Counted from the stretch's first letter, positions 35,450 to 48,112 are shown. The stretch: 64,000 nucleotides of DNA from Malania oleifera (GCF_029873635.1 NC_080420.1:34866231-34930230), one strand, 5' to 3'. The notes: a model not told the origin generated them from the letters alone. Translations and numbers: made by a program.

Positions 35450-36495
35450 ATAGACCCTCGCTGGCGCAGTATTCCTCTGTTGACCTCCATGAGGCGCTTG
35501 ATATTCACCTCAAAATGGTCTAGGAACCGGTGCATAATTTGATGGCATCTGACACAATCGAGCCATATGACCGGGCCTCTCGCAGAGATAACAAACATTC
35601 TCCCCCAATCAGCACTCACCAGGATGTCTCCATTCGCATCTAGGAAAAATGGCAGGAAACTGTTCGCCCTAAAATCCACCGTACTTTACCATCTGTCTCT
35701 GGCCTCCGCCAGATCTACCTTCTCTCTAAGGGCCTCGACTAGGACCCACCTAAAAACTTGAGGGTGTGGTCCTCTTCTTCTGACTCTAAATCTCAATCTC
35801 TCTTGGTACTCTCCTCTGCTATAATAGCCCTATCAACCAATTCTGCAAAATCCTAGATCCTCAATACTGCCACCTGCCTGAAAATATCTCGCCTCAGATT
35901 TCTCTTAAACATTATGGCCTTCTTCACTTCATCAAGGACAATATATGGGCAAAAACATGAGAACTTGATAAATCTCGCCACATTCTACTGGACTATCATT
36001 GGCCCCTGGGACAGACTCAAAAACTCCTGTACTCGAGCCTCTCTGACTAAAGGCAGGATAGTACTTATCAAAGAATACCTCCCTGAATCGAGCCTAGGTC
36101 ATTAGCATTGGTATAGCTCTTTGCTCCTCTAATAGCCTAGTAGTTGTCCACTATCTTGCGGCCCCCCCTGCCAGCCTATATATAGCATATAAGACTCTCT
36201 GCTCATCGGTGCAGTGAAGTACTATCAGTATTTTCTCTACCTCTTGCACCCAATTCTCAACAATTGCAGGGTCAGTCGCTCCAGAAAAGGCCGGAGGATT
36301 CATCTTCATAAATTTATCTATGGTACATCCCTGAGCTGGAGATGGACCTCCCTGCTCTCTAGAGCTCTGCGCTATCTCAGCCATAACTTGCTGAGCCACA
36401 CTACATAGCATAGAGTCTGAATCTCCACCTCCTGTACCAGAAGGACCCGCTCCATCATCACCACTGGCATGAGTGCTACTACCTCCTGGGTCCAT
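35450..36495 (-). pseudogene. Tekay gag
   Basis: ATG at 36495 with an acidic Gly-rich start. 'CTIDKFMKMNPPAFSGATDP' and 'WVQEVEKILIVLHCTDEQRV' open the capsid domain. The frame breaks at 36151 and capsid remnants continue in other frames. A zinc knuckle CYLCERPGHMARLC (C-X2-C-X4-H-X4-C) is readable at about 35600-35555. It is the structural particle protein. Confidence 0.85.
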
Positions 36496-36810
36496 CCTGC
36501 AAATATATAGAACACCATTTCAAAACCCTATTTCCCATACAGACCCAACTTATTCCATTTAACTAAAACTTCAAATCCTCTATTAACCATCCCTCCTAAT
36601 CCTAACCCCAAAATCCAATCCTGCAACCCAAACACATGACTCATTCATAGTTTACTATGGCTTTCTTGAAATGGTCACCCCAGGAAAAACATAGAAACCA
36701 CCATGAAAATCCTATATCTAGACCATAGAAAAAAACCTCAAATTCTTTTTCCTATATTTGTAGTATTGTTTCCCACTGCACTCTAGAGTCTACAAAACCT
36801 AGCAACCTGG

Positions 36811-36822
36811 ACTCTGATACCA
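36811..36822 (-). other. Primer binding site of the Tekay element
   Basis: TGGTATCAGAGT on the minus strand, three bases after the 5' LTR. 11 of 12 match initiator-Met tRNA. Confidence 0.88.
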
Positions 36823-36825
36823 AAA

Positions 36826-38595
36826 TGTAATGACCTCAAAATTTCATCATTCATTTTTTTTAAAACAAATATGTACTACTCTGACACCCTGCTATGTAAT
36901 CACAGGCCTAAAAGTGCACTAGGGGTATTCTTGTATACAATAATCATACCTACGCAGCAGAAACATAAGTTATACAACCATAAATACCGTACAATACAAG
37001 AACTCAGTATTTCCAACACATAGTCATATAATACATCTCTCTCCAGTGTCATCTACCCAAAATACCATACTATGTACAAACTCACCCTATAACCAGGGTA
37101 ACTAAGAAATCTTTAACTGCGAGCTTGATCTGCTCGCCTCACTGGCTCACTTGAAAAATGTTAGATTAATAAGGTGAGTCGATGCTCGGTAAGTGGAAAT
37201 ATGCTATTACTAGTGTGTGGTGACTAAGTTATGCATATACTTTAAATAACATCTGAGTTGTTATAAATGATAGATCTGTAAAGCATACCTTACATTTTTC
37301 GCCATTTAAAATATAACTATATCATCTGAGTTTTCTACTTTTCATACTGCTAATATCATACTATATTTATCAAATACTATAAAAATGTATACATATACAT
37401 AACTATACTTTATCCCTAGAACTCTGTATGTCATGATTTGACCCCTTATGACAAGGTTGTGCGGCCCATAGGCGGGACTTAACCTAGTCAGCCCTCCAGG
37501 TGAGTCACTATACTCTACACTACCTTAGCTCGGCCAAACTGTATCCACTCCTAAGCTTAAAACTGGCTGCTACCTTGTCAAACTGGCCCCCTCAACCTAG
37601 CGAACTAGGGAGCTGCATCCTCTCCGAGCACAGTTTGACCGTACCCACTCACTATCTAAGATATGTGGTTGGACTCTATCTGTATTGGCAACGGTACCGT
37701 GCTCTATATTCTATATCTGTATATGTCTGTAATCTTTTCACAGGGATCTGTTATCATATATATACACTCTTTTACCATTTTCCTCATCTTTCTACAATAA
37801 CCATAACACTATAATTATGTACTGTAAATACTGTAATATCTGAATAACTGTAGCATCTTAATGTTATACTGTATAATTTGTCTGTATCATCTATCTGTAT
37901 AATCTGTCTGTATACTCTAAGTGTTATGGCATTTAGGAAAACATGGCTTTCTGTAAATACTATACATACTAATCTGAATAAACATCTGTATATATATATA
38001 TATATATATATATCTATCTGCCAAACTATTTAAATAAAAGCTGTATATGTACATATATCTGTCTGTATAATATCTATGAATATCTGGTTATATCTGTATG
38101 TTCTATATAACTTCATAAATTGGAAAAACTGTATAAAATTCAACATCAAATATTATCGACTCATGTCACACATACTTTAAAAACACATATTCTGTAAAAA
38201 CTACATAATAACTGGTATACATGCACATTTGTAAAATTTTTATTAATATAATCGAATCTCCTAGCATAGCACATTTCCCTTACCTAGTTTCTAAAAAGCC
38301 GTCACTGAACTCTGGCCCTACATCTGAAGGGTTCTCCACTCACCCTGAAAATGACATCCCCCAGAACAAAATATCAGTATTTTCCTGCATACAACATATC
38401 CTATAACTGCAGGGAAAACATATTCTGAATAAAACACCTTACCCTGAATTTGGGATGAATTTCAAACCACTTCCACCGACTATCTGCTCCAACAGACTTG
38501 CAGAGAACTTCTCCAGGAGCATCATGGTGGCTTCAAATCATCGATCCGATGAGAGGCGGGGCCGGAATCGAAGAGAGAAGGAGAGAGAGGTGTTT

Positions 38596-38629
<34 letters not shown>

Positions 38630-38879
38630 TTGCACCACAATACATTGAAAAATCCAGGTTTTCACTATTTATAGCTTTGAATTCGTCGATGAGACACGTC
38701 ATTTAGTCGACGAGTTCTTAAAGAATTTCATCGATGAACCTTACTCCCTCGTCGACAAATTTTGGATTGCCTAAAAACCCCTCTCGGTATCTTCTCATCA
38801 ACGAGCTCTTCTTGTATCCTCGTTGATGAATCCCCTGTGTTCGTCGATGAGAACCCTTCTAATTCTTTGGGTTATTACA
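36826..38879 (-). mobile_element. 5' LTR of the Tekay element
   Basis: 2054 bp. (TA)n at about 37988-38012, (GA)n at 38596-38623, minus-strand TATA CTATAAATAG (38665-38674). The difference in length from the other LTR is mostly microsatellite length. Confidence 0.93.
38684..38860 (-). promoter_or_regulatory. GTCGAC palindrome cluster, Tekay 5' LTR
   Basis: Seven variants of TCGTCGACGA, many with one C-to-T or G-to-A change, lie between the LTR start (38879) and the TATA at 38665-38674. Confidence 0.6.
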
Positions 38880-39991
38880 GATACCATAAAATGGAAGCCT
38901 GCAGGAACTTAAAGCTCACATCAATCTAGCACATTCCATGGAATTGAAGAGCAAGACAGAAGAAAACATTTAAATTTCATTGTATTGCATTTAATTTTTA
39001 ATTTGGTCTATAATAATACATTGCATGCATAATGTGGATAAAAGCTCAGTGATGACCATAGACTGACCATAGGGCCCACAAAACCTTAGGGATCACCCTT
39101 CGGTCGACCGATACCAGATGTTTTAGGGTATATGCTCAAAAGACCTAGACTAAATTTAGGACTCCATATACTTCATAAAAATATGCCCTATTGTCTTAAA
39201 ATTAATCATCATATGTATAGGGACATTCTCATAAGAAGAAAAGGACCTAAATGGCCAAATTGGCATGTTCAGTTGGTCGAACATTAACGCACAGGGACCT
39301 TCGGTCAACCGAACCTCCACGGGGTCAACATTTTGACCCTTCGGTTGACCAACTAGAAATGTACTCCAACGTCCTGGTAGACCGAACCTCCCTAGGGTCA
39401 ACAAGTTGTGTAATGACTTGCTATTTCTTTTCCATTTTTGATTTATATATATATATATATATGTGTATGTATGTATATATACTGTAAAATTTATAATGCT
39501 TTGATACCTACTAGGTTAAACCAAACCATCAACCTAAGCAGCGGGAAGCGGAATCCATATAAACACAATCAAGAAAATATACAATACCAGAGTGCTAAAA
39601 TGTGTCCCCAAAATATACATATATGACTTTTTCCCAAAATACCCTCAACTGGGCTAGGGATATACATAAATACTCTAAAAAATACTCACTCTACTGACAG
39701 GATAGTATTGAAGCCCCTCTATCTGCGAGCCTGATCTGCTCGCCTACCTAGATCACCTGAAAAATGTTAAAGTAATGGGATGAGTCAATGCTTAATAAGA
39801 CGAAATATGCTATTGCTAGTGTGTGGTAAATGAGTTACAATACTTTAAAGATCTATTTATAAATAATCATGTATAACTAAATATTAGAATACAAGTACAA
39901 ATAACATATACAACCACTACATGTACCCATGTTGCTTAACATATCTATTTTTATAGGTTTTCCATTCATAATACTTCTACTATACATACGT

Positions 39992-42538
39992 TGTAACGAC
40001 AAAAAATAATAATAATAATTAATTAATTAACTAATTAAAAAATTATTATTAATAATTAATTGATTATTATTAAGAAAATTAATTAAATTGGGAAATTTGA
40101 GGATTGTGGGTATATATATATGCATACTTAATTACATATAAGAATAAATTATATATGTGTATTAAAAGTATATATAAAGTTATTATATAATAAAGTAAAG
40201 TAAGAGATAAAGGAAAGAAAGAAAAAAAAAAAAAAAACTTAAAGGCTGAGCTTCCTATAGCAAAAGAGAAAAAAAAAAAAAAAAAAACTACTCACGCTGT
40301 GCAGGAAAAGGAAAGAAAGAAAGAAAGAAAAAAAAAAACTCTCTCAGCTCACGCTCTCCACTTCTCCTTTCTCTACGATTTCGTGGTAGATTTTCGCCCA
40401 ATTGAAAATCTGAAAATACCACTAGACTCCATTCTCCGCCACTAACATATCTACCGAAGTGGATTTGTCGTAGGAGCAATGTGGACATATCTCCTAGGGT
40501 AAGGAAAATTTTCATTATTGCCTTAATTTTTCTTAAATTTTAAGTCAAATTGACGATCGAACACCACCATGAGAATCTAGGGATGATTCTCTACAAATCT
40601 AGCGAAGTGGATTTCTCGTGGGATCGTTGTAGGAATAGCCCCAAAACTAGGATAAATGAGTTATTTAGAAATTAATTGGTATTTAATTATTGTAAATTAG
40701 GAAAGGTTAAAATAATATTTTATTGGGGTTGATTTGATTGAATTAGGGTTAGGGTGAGCGTCGTGGGTATAATTTTGAGAGCCTGTAGGCGTGGTTCAGG
40801 GAATGAGGTAAGGAGGAATAAAATTATATTAGTATTTTATTAAGGTGAACCAGTTATTTACGAGCATATGAAATTTATTATTTATCTATATGATTTTTAG
40901 AACCATTTGAGTACTAGAAAATGATGATTTTTTTTTTAAGGTTTATATTTGGGATAATTGAATATGATATTAAATTCGTGTGACATGAGAACACTTTTTC
41001 CTAATAAGTTGAATATGAATTAATGTAGTATTTGAATTTGCATGTGGAATTGTATTGATCTATTGGATACTAGTGTGGTAATGCATTGATGCGTCTGTGT
41101 GAACTAACTGGTGTGGTTATTCATATACATCTCAATATAACATTGGCATGAGGAGGTTGTTATATTGCCTAGATATAAATCATGATATGATGTTGACAGG
41201 TCGAGGAGCTCGTCATATTGTCATTTATATGGGGTAGGACATTGGCAGGTCGAGGAGCTTGTTTTACTGATGTACGATGGGTAGGACATGGGGATTGGAT
41301 ATTGGTGAATAGTGGTGCATGTGTAGGCCACGTGTCGTGGAAGCTGGAGTGGTGCCTGTTTTGGCCACGTTATATCCTGTGTGGATAATGGTGCCTGTGT
41401 GGGCCATGTTAAGCATCCTGTGTGGATGGTGGTACCTATGTGGACCATGTTATGTACCTTGTGTGTGTAGTGGTGCTTATGTGGGCCACGTGTAGATAAG
41501 AAGTACATAGGTTCCTGTATGGGCCATGTGTAGATAAGAAGTACGTAGGTGCCTGTGTGGGCCACGTACTGACATGTACGCAGTTGCTTTATGTGGGCCA
41601 CGTACTGAGGACATTGGAAGATGAAGTATGAGATGCATGATTCCTGTGTGGATGTGTTGTGCGCATGTGAATTTAATTATAGCATAAAAATAATGGTATA
41701 GTATATTATGAATGCATTTGTGTGCATGTGATGAGGTAAACATACCACCAGGGGCTTGCCGAGAAAGACGGGTGCTCTGCTAGGTAATTTCTTGGTATCA
41801 GTGCAAAGGGACGCTACTTGTATGGGCGGGTTGACATCCCGATCCTCAGAAACCTTCGCCTTTAAAGTAATAAAAATGTGTGTACTAGTGGCGAGGTCAT
41901 ACTTCACCTGAGGTCTTACTTAGTAAGGTGAGTGCTCTGGTAGGTAGTTTTTAGTACTAGAGCAGAGGAAAGCTACTTGTATGGGCGGGTAATCTTCCCT
42001 ATCCTCGAGGACTTTCGCCAGCATAAAATTATGTACTTGTGCATATTGGATGTGTGTATGATATTAGATGTCAATGATGTTATTAATGATATATTTTCTC
42101 AGTTGTTATTGATGTTATTTGAGAAACAGTTTATTTTGAAATATAAATATTAAAACTCAGTTGTCACACACTGTTATAATTTATTCCACCCTTACTGAGA
42201 AGTGTCTTACCCTAGTGGATTAACAATTTTTCTGGTTCTTCTGGAGATCGGGTTTGAAGGTCTAGGCTGGGACTATTTTTGCTGGTTTCTTTTTGGGGTA
42301 TTGTGAGATATTGATATATGTATAGATATATTTGTACGGGATTATGTTTTAACTACTGGTTGTGGATATAGATATCTGGATGTTGTAGTATTCATTTTTG
42401 GGTTGTTATATAGAACTCTGGTATGAACTTGAGAATATTTATTTATGTTCTGTTACGTGCTTGTTAGTTATGGTATCAGATATAGGTGATTGGAACACGT
42501 GGCACCCGGGTCCCACTTGGCGGGTTCGGGGCATAACA
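39992..42538 (+). mobile_element. 5' LTR of Y
   Basis: TGTAACGACAAAAAATAAT... to ...GGGGCATAACA, 2547 bp. The first ~100 bp is almost pure TTAATTA-type repeats. It contains an ACGT-core minisatellite at 41325-41615. Confidence 0.92.
41325..41615 (+). repeat. Minisatellite with GGCCACGT core, Y 5' LTR
   Basis: About eight units of roughly 30-45 bp sharing 'gtgcctgtgtgggccacgt', for example near 41335, 41367, 41485, 41562 and 41597. The ACGT core is a plant bZIP/bHLH binding core. The same array is at 45545-45800. Confidence 0.8.
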
Positions 42539-42541
42539 TTG

Positions 42542-42553
42542 TGGTATCAAAGC
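42542..42553 (+). other. Primer binding site of Y
   Basis: TGGTATCAAAGC, four bases after the LTR end. 11 of 12 match initiator-Met tRNA. Confidence 0.85.
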
Positions 42554-42941
42554 ATTAGGTTATAGATTCTGTAGACTTTAGAATTGATTTATACCAGAGT
42601 ATAGGTACGAATAAGGATGAGGATAGGAATGGGTAGATTATGATGTTGATAGGAGATTTTGAGTTTTGTTTCGTAGCTTAGAGGTAGAAGTCCCTTGATG
42701 GACTTCTGTGAGTTTCTGAATCCGGCCAGTTTCAGAAAACCACGGTAAATCCGTTGACGGTGGTGTTTCGGAGCAGAGAGATTGGAACTTAGAATTAGAA
42801 CTTAAGGGTTAGGTTGATTTGGGGATAAGTTGGTTGTTTGATGTTTTAATTAAGGATTTAAATGTTAAAATGATTCGTTGTTCTATAAATGTACCTAATG
42901 TGATATGAAGGTTCTAAATTCGCTTCTGTCTTGTCTACAGG

Positions 42942-44033
42942 ATGGATTCTAGGGGAAAAGACGTTGATGCTGGAGAGGAGAATGATGTAGGAGCTACCAG
43001 TGTGGAAGAGATCGATACCTCCACTCTACTGTAGGGTTTAGCTTGGTAGGTTTGGGAAGAAATTAGGCAAGACTCTGAAGGACAGAACTGGCCACCTATG
43101 AAGCAGGACTATTCAATTGACCAATTTACTCGCCTGAAACCTTCTACATTTGCGGGCGGTGTTGACCCACTCGTAGCAGAGAGTTGGATGCAAAAAATGG
43201 AGAAAATGTTGGCAGTGTTATCTTACACCAAGGCACAGAAGGTTCTTTTCACTACCTTTTAGCTAACAGGGGAGGCTGAGCGCTGGTTGCAAGTGGTGAA
43301 GCTACTAGAGGAACATCCGATAGTACCCATGGATATGACTTGGAGTCGATTTAAGGAGCTTTTCTACGATCGGTATTTCCCTGCTACCATCAGGGCTGCA
43401 AAGGCAGAGGAATTCTTCCACCTAACTCAGGCGCAACTTACTGTGCGGTAATACGCTGCGAAATTCATGGAGCTCTCCTATTTTGCACCTTCTATGGTTC
43501 CAGATGAGTTCCAAAAGGCGAGGTGGTTTGAGAGGGGATTGAAACCAATAATTCACGAACAAGTTGCAGTCTTGAAGGTACAGAGCCTTTTAGAATTGGT
43601 GGATAGAGCTACCGTGGAAAAATTGAGTCTGCAGAGGAGTGCAGAGATGGCAGAGCAGAGGAAGAGGCCTATGCCTCTCAGTTTTTCTGATGATGCCAGA
43701 TAGGGCTTGTGGAAGAGGGACAGATATGTTAGGGGACAGAGTTCTGATAAAGGTAATCAAGGGCGTCAGAGCAATTTGTCACCTCTCTATTGTGCTCGTT
43801 GTAAGTTGAGGCATTGGGGAGAATGCCTAGCTAGGAACATTAAGTGCTATTGGTGCGGCAGATACGACCACATGACCCGAGATTGTTGGGGATTGCCGAA
43901 CAACGCACCTGCTCCTAATCAGCACCGGAGGAATGAGCCACTGCCTCGTGGTGGTCTAGCACGTGTATATACCATGGTTCTAACTGGTAAGGATATTGCT
44001 TGTGGTGCAGGAGCAGGTATGATTTTATGTTAA
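42942..44033 (+). pseudogene. Gag of element Y
   Basis: A single frame of 364 codons from ATG 42942. An acidic start is followed by 'RLKPSTFAGGVDPLVAESWM', 'LTGEAERWLQVVKLL' and 'WSRFKELFYDRYFPATIRAA' (retrotransposon gag capsid domain), '[20 protein letters not shown]', a basic region, then 'CARCKLRHWGECLARNIK' and the knuckle CYWCGRYDHMTRDC (C-X2-C-X4-H-X4-C, 43847-43888). Stops at 43032, 43047, 43260, 43449 and 43701 interrupt it without any frameshift. The frame ends with 'ARVYTMVLTGKD', just where protease would begin. No pol follows. Confidence 0.9.
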
Positions 44034-44168
44034 AGATTAATTTGATTTTAGATTTATATGCTTACTTAGAATTATTGAGTATATTGAATTTGTGGTGTAA
44101 TGATGATTAAGTAATTTTAGAATTTTTTAAAAGGATTGATTAGCGAATTTCGAGGACGAAATTCTTTT

Positions 44169-44181
44169 AAGGAGGGGAGAA
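44169..44181 (+). other. Polypurine tract of Y
   Basis: AAGGAGGGGAGAA directly before the 3' LTR at 44182. Confidence 0.88.
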
Positions 44182-46733
44182 TGTAACGACCAAAAAAAAT
44201 TAATTAATTAATTAACTAATTAAAAAATTATTATTATTAATTAATTAATTATTATTAATAAAATTAATTAAATTGGGAAATTTGAGGATTGTGGGTGTAT
44301 ATATATGTATACTTAATTACATACGAGGATAAATTTTATATATATATATATATATGTGTATATAAAAGTATATATAAAATTATTATATAATAAAGTAAAG
44401 TAAGAGATAAAGGAAAGAAAGAAAAAAAAAAGAAACTTAAAGGCTAAGTTTCCTAGAGCAAACAAGAAGTGGAAAGAGAAAAAAAAACTACTCACGTTGC
44501 GCAGGAAAGGGAAAAAAAGAAAGAGAGAAAAAAAAAAAAAAACTCTCTTAGCTCACGCTCTCCACTCCTCTCTCTACGATTTCGCAGCGAATTCTTACCC
44601 AATTGAAAATCTGAAAATACCACTAGACTCTATTCTCCGCCACAGACATATCTATCGAAGTGAATTTGTCGTAGGAGCAATGTGGACATATCTCTTGGGG
44701 TAAGGAAAATTTTCATTATTGCCTCACTTTTTCTTAAATTTTAAGTCAAATTAACAATCGAACACCACCATGAGAATCTAGGAATGATTCTCTACAAATC
44801 TAGCGGAGCGGATTTCTCATGGGATCGTTGTAGGAATAGCCTCAAAACTAGGATAAATGGGTTATTTAGATATTAATTGGTATTTAATTATTGTAAATTA
44901 GTAAAGATTAAAATAATATTTTATTGGGGTTGATTTGATTGAATCAGGGTTCGAGTGAGCGTCGTGGGTATAATTTTGGGAGCTTGCAAGCGTGGTTCAG
45001 GGAATTAGGTTAGGGGGAATAAATTTATATCAGTATTTTATCAAGGTGAACCAGTTATTTACGAGCGTATGAAATTTATTATTTATCTATATGATTTTTA
45101 GAACCGTCTGAGTACTAGAAAATGATGATTTTGTTTAAGGTTTATATTTGGGATAATTGCATATGATATTAAATTCATGTGACATGAGAACAATTTTTCC
45201 TAATAAAATGAATATGAATTACTGTAATATTTGAATCTGCATGTGGAAATGTATTGATATGTTGGACTACTGTGTAGGAATGTATTGATTTGTTGGATGC
45301 CTGTGTGGTAATGCATTGATGCGTCTATGTGAACTAACATGTGTGGTTATTCGTATGCATCTCAATATAACGTTGACATGAGGAGGTTGTTATATTGCCT
45401 AGATATAAATCATGATATGACATTGACAGGTCGAGGAGCTTGTCATATTGTCATTTATATGGGGTAGGACATTGGTAGGTGGAGGAGCTTGTTCTGCTGA
45501 TGTACGATGAGTAGGTCATGGGGATTGGATACTGGTAAATAGTGGTGCCTGTGTGGGCCACGTGTCGCGGAAGCTAGAGTGGTGCCTGTGTGGGCCACGT
45601 TATATCCTGTGTGGATAATGGCGCCCGTGTGGGCTATGTTATGCATCCTGTGTGGATGGTGGCACTTGTGTGGGTCATGTTATGTATCCTATGTGGGTAA
45701 TGGTGTCTGTGTGGACCACGTGTAGATAAAAGTACGTAGGTGCTTGTGTGGGCCACGTACTGACATGTATGCAGTTGCTCTATGTGGGCCACGTACTGAG
45801 GACATTGGAAGATGAAGTATGAGATGCATAACTCTTGTGTGGATGTGTTATGCGCATGTGAATTTAATTATAGCATAAAAATAATGGTATAGCATATTAT
45901 GAATGCATGTGTGTGCATGCGGTGAGATAAACATACCATCGGGGGCTTGCTGAGAAAGGCAAGTGCTCTGTTAGGTAGTTTTTTGGTATCAGTGCATAGG
46001 GATGCTACTTGTATGGGTAAGTAGACATCTCAATACTCGGAAATCTTTGCCTTTAAAATAATAAAGATGTGTGTACTGGCGGCGAGGTAATACTTCATTT
46101 GAGGGCTTACTGAGTAAGGTGAGTGCTCTGGTAGGTAGTTTTTAGTACTAGAGTAGAGGGAAGCTACTTGTATGAGCGGGTAATCTTCCCTATCCTCGGG
46201 GACTTTCACCTGCATAAAAATTATGTACTTGTGCATATTGGATGTGTGTATGATATTAGATGTTATTGATGTTATTAATGATATGTTTTCTCAGTTGTTA
46301 TTGATGTTATTTGAGAATCAGTTTATTTTGAAATATAAATATTAAAACTCACTTTTCACACACTGTTATAATTTATTCCACCCTTACTGAGAAGTGTCTC
46401 ACCCTAGTGGATTAACAACTTTTCAGGTTCTTCTGGAGATCAGGTTTGAAGGCCTAGGCTGGGACTGTTTTTGCTAGTTTCTTTTTGGGGTATTGTGAGA
46501 TACTGATATATGTATAGATATATTTGTACGAAATTATGTTTTAAATACTGGTTGTGGATATAGATATCTGGATATTGTTGTATTTTTTTTTTTTGGGTTG
46601 TTATATAGAACTCTTATATTTACTTGAGGATATTTATTTATGTTCCGTTGTGTGCATGTTAATTATGGTACTAGATACAGATGGTTGGAACACATGGCAC
46701 CCAGGTCTGACTTGGCGAGTTTGGGGCATCACA
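44182..46733 (+). mobile_element. 3' LTR of Y
   Basis: TGTAACGACCAAAAAAAAT... to ...GGGGCATCACA, 2552 bp. Divergence from the 5' LTR is a few percent by eye, mostly transitions. Confidence 0.92.
45545..45800 (+). repeat. Minisatellite with GGCCACGT core, Y 3' LTR
   Basis: Seven to eight units corresponding to 41325-41615 in the other LTR. The number and wording of units differ slightly (for example the unit near 41524 has no exact partner). Confidence 0.75.
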
Positions 46734-47850
46734 TAAGTACCCCCACTGTTACTATAAAACTGTATATACATCTAATAGCTGAAAACTTCCATGTGGATAA
46801 CTGTATGTCATGATTTAACCCCTCATGACAGGGTTGTGCGGTCCGTAGGCGGGATCTATCATGGTTGGCCGACCAGGATAAACCACTATATTCCATTAGT
46901 CTGAGCAGCCCTCCTCAACCAATATCTGATGGGGAGCCTGTCCACTCGTGGGATTTATACGATCGACTTTCATACCACTTATTATCTGAATCGGTGGTTG
47001 CACTTTATACTGTATGTAGTAACGGTACCGTGCTCTGTAAACTGTATGGTTGGACAGGGTCTGATACTATATAGTACAGTTTTATATACAACTATTTGTT
47101 TTACCATGATTCTATAATAACTGTATAAACTAGGACACTGTGATAAATTGTATCCATATCAACTGTATTTCTAAAATGAATTGTAAAATTGTATGTCATT
47201 GTACTGTAAACTATATCTGTATCAACTGTATAATCATGGTTTTCTTTAATTGCTGTAAAACATATCAATTATTTGTATATTCTGTAAAACATAACTCTAA
47301 AAATCTTGTAAAGCATGTTCTATACTATATCTATATTCTCAAGCCGCACATTAATTTGAAGCATATTAAGTATACTTGATAAACTGTATAAATTTCTGTT
47401 GTGAATAATAATATGATAATAACGTATAATTTATACTAAAAACATACTAGAATTGCCTAGCATAGCATATTTCCCTTACCTGATTTCTGCTAAAATCTTC
47501 CTACTGTGATGGGTCCTACATCCGCAGGGTTCTCCACTCAACACCCTGAAAATCATATATCCCAGAGAAAAATATTACTATTTCTACATCTACTGCATTT
47601 CCTACAACTACTAGAATGTCAAATTTTACTTAAAAGACCCTACCCTGAATTTGGGATGAAATTCAACTTCGTCCCACCAATGATCCGCTCTAGCAAACTT
47701 AGAGAGAACTTCCTCAGGAGCATCGTGGTGGCCTCAGATCGTCAATCCGGTGAATGACGGGGTCGAAATCGAATAGAGATGGAGGTGGAGCCGTAGAAGA
47801 GAGAAAGGGAGTGAATTTCTATGAATTTTCTACGTAAAAATCCAACTTTC

Positions 47851-48112
47851 AGCTATTTATAGAGCCGGATTCATCAACGAGACACTCCACCTCGTCGACG
47901 AGTCTTGTAGAAAGTTCATCGACGAACCTGCACCCTCGTCGACGAATTTCAGACTTCTAAAAGTCCTCTCTTGCTATCTTCTCGTCCACGAAACTCATCT
48001 TCGTCGATGAAGCTCGCTTGTACCCTTCTCAACGAATCTCCTATGTTTGTCGACGAGGACCTAATAAATTCTCTTGGGTCATTACATTCCAAAGTGTAAC
48101 GTCGTTGACGAA
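47851..48112 (-). promoter_or_regulatory. TATA box and GTCGAC palindrome cluster, Tekay-type solo LTR
   Basis: CTATAAATAG on the minus strand at 47851-47860, with about nine TCGTCGACGA variants at 47870-48112. The CT tract of the other copies is reduced to 'agaagagagaaaggg'. Confidence 0.6.

Larger units (their letters stand above)
29678..38879 (-). mobile_element. Tekay/Del chromovirus with two LTRs (9.2 kb)
   Basis: LTRs 29678-31777 and 36826-38879 both run TGTAAYGACC...TTATTACA on the + strand. TSD gacac (29673-29677) versus gatac (38880-38884) differs by one base. Gag, PR, RT, RNase H, INT and chromodomain lie on the minus strand between a Met-tRNA PBS and a PPT. Frameshifts and stops in every domain show it is inactive. 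Confidence 0.93.
39992..46733 (+). mobile_element. Y: gag-only gypsy element (TR-GAG type)
   Basis: LTRs 39992-42538 and 44182-46733, PBS, gag, PPT, TSD tacgt (39987-39991) versus taagt (46734-46738). The internal region is only 1643 bp and holds gag alone. Gag ends about 150 bp before the PPT. This fits the published TR-GAG class of non-autonomous elements. The gag and PPT resemble chromovirus (Tekay/Del-like) sequences. Confidence 0.9.

Noticed and set aside
39478..39486. Alternative start of the Tekay-type solo LTR at TGTAAAATTT (39483)
   Set aside because: The flanking tatac does not match the right flank; starting at 39409 gives a perfect agttg TSD.
41221..41907. Minus-strand frames in the Y LTR
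   Set aside because: They lie in the LTR minisatellite, and comparable frames in the other LTR are broken differently.
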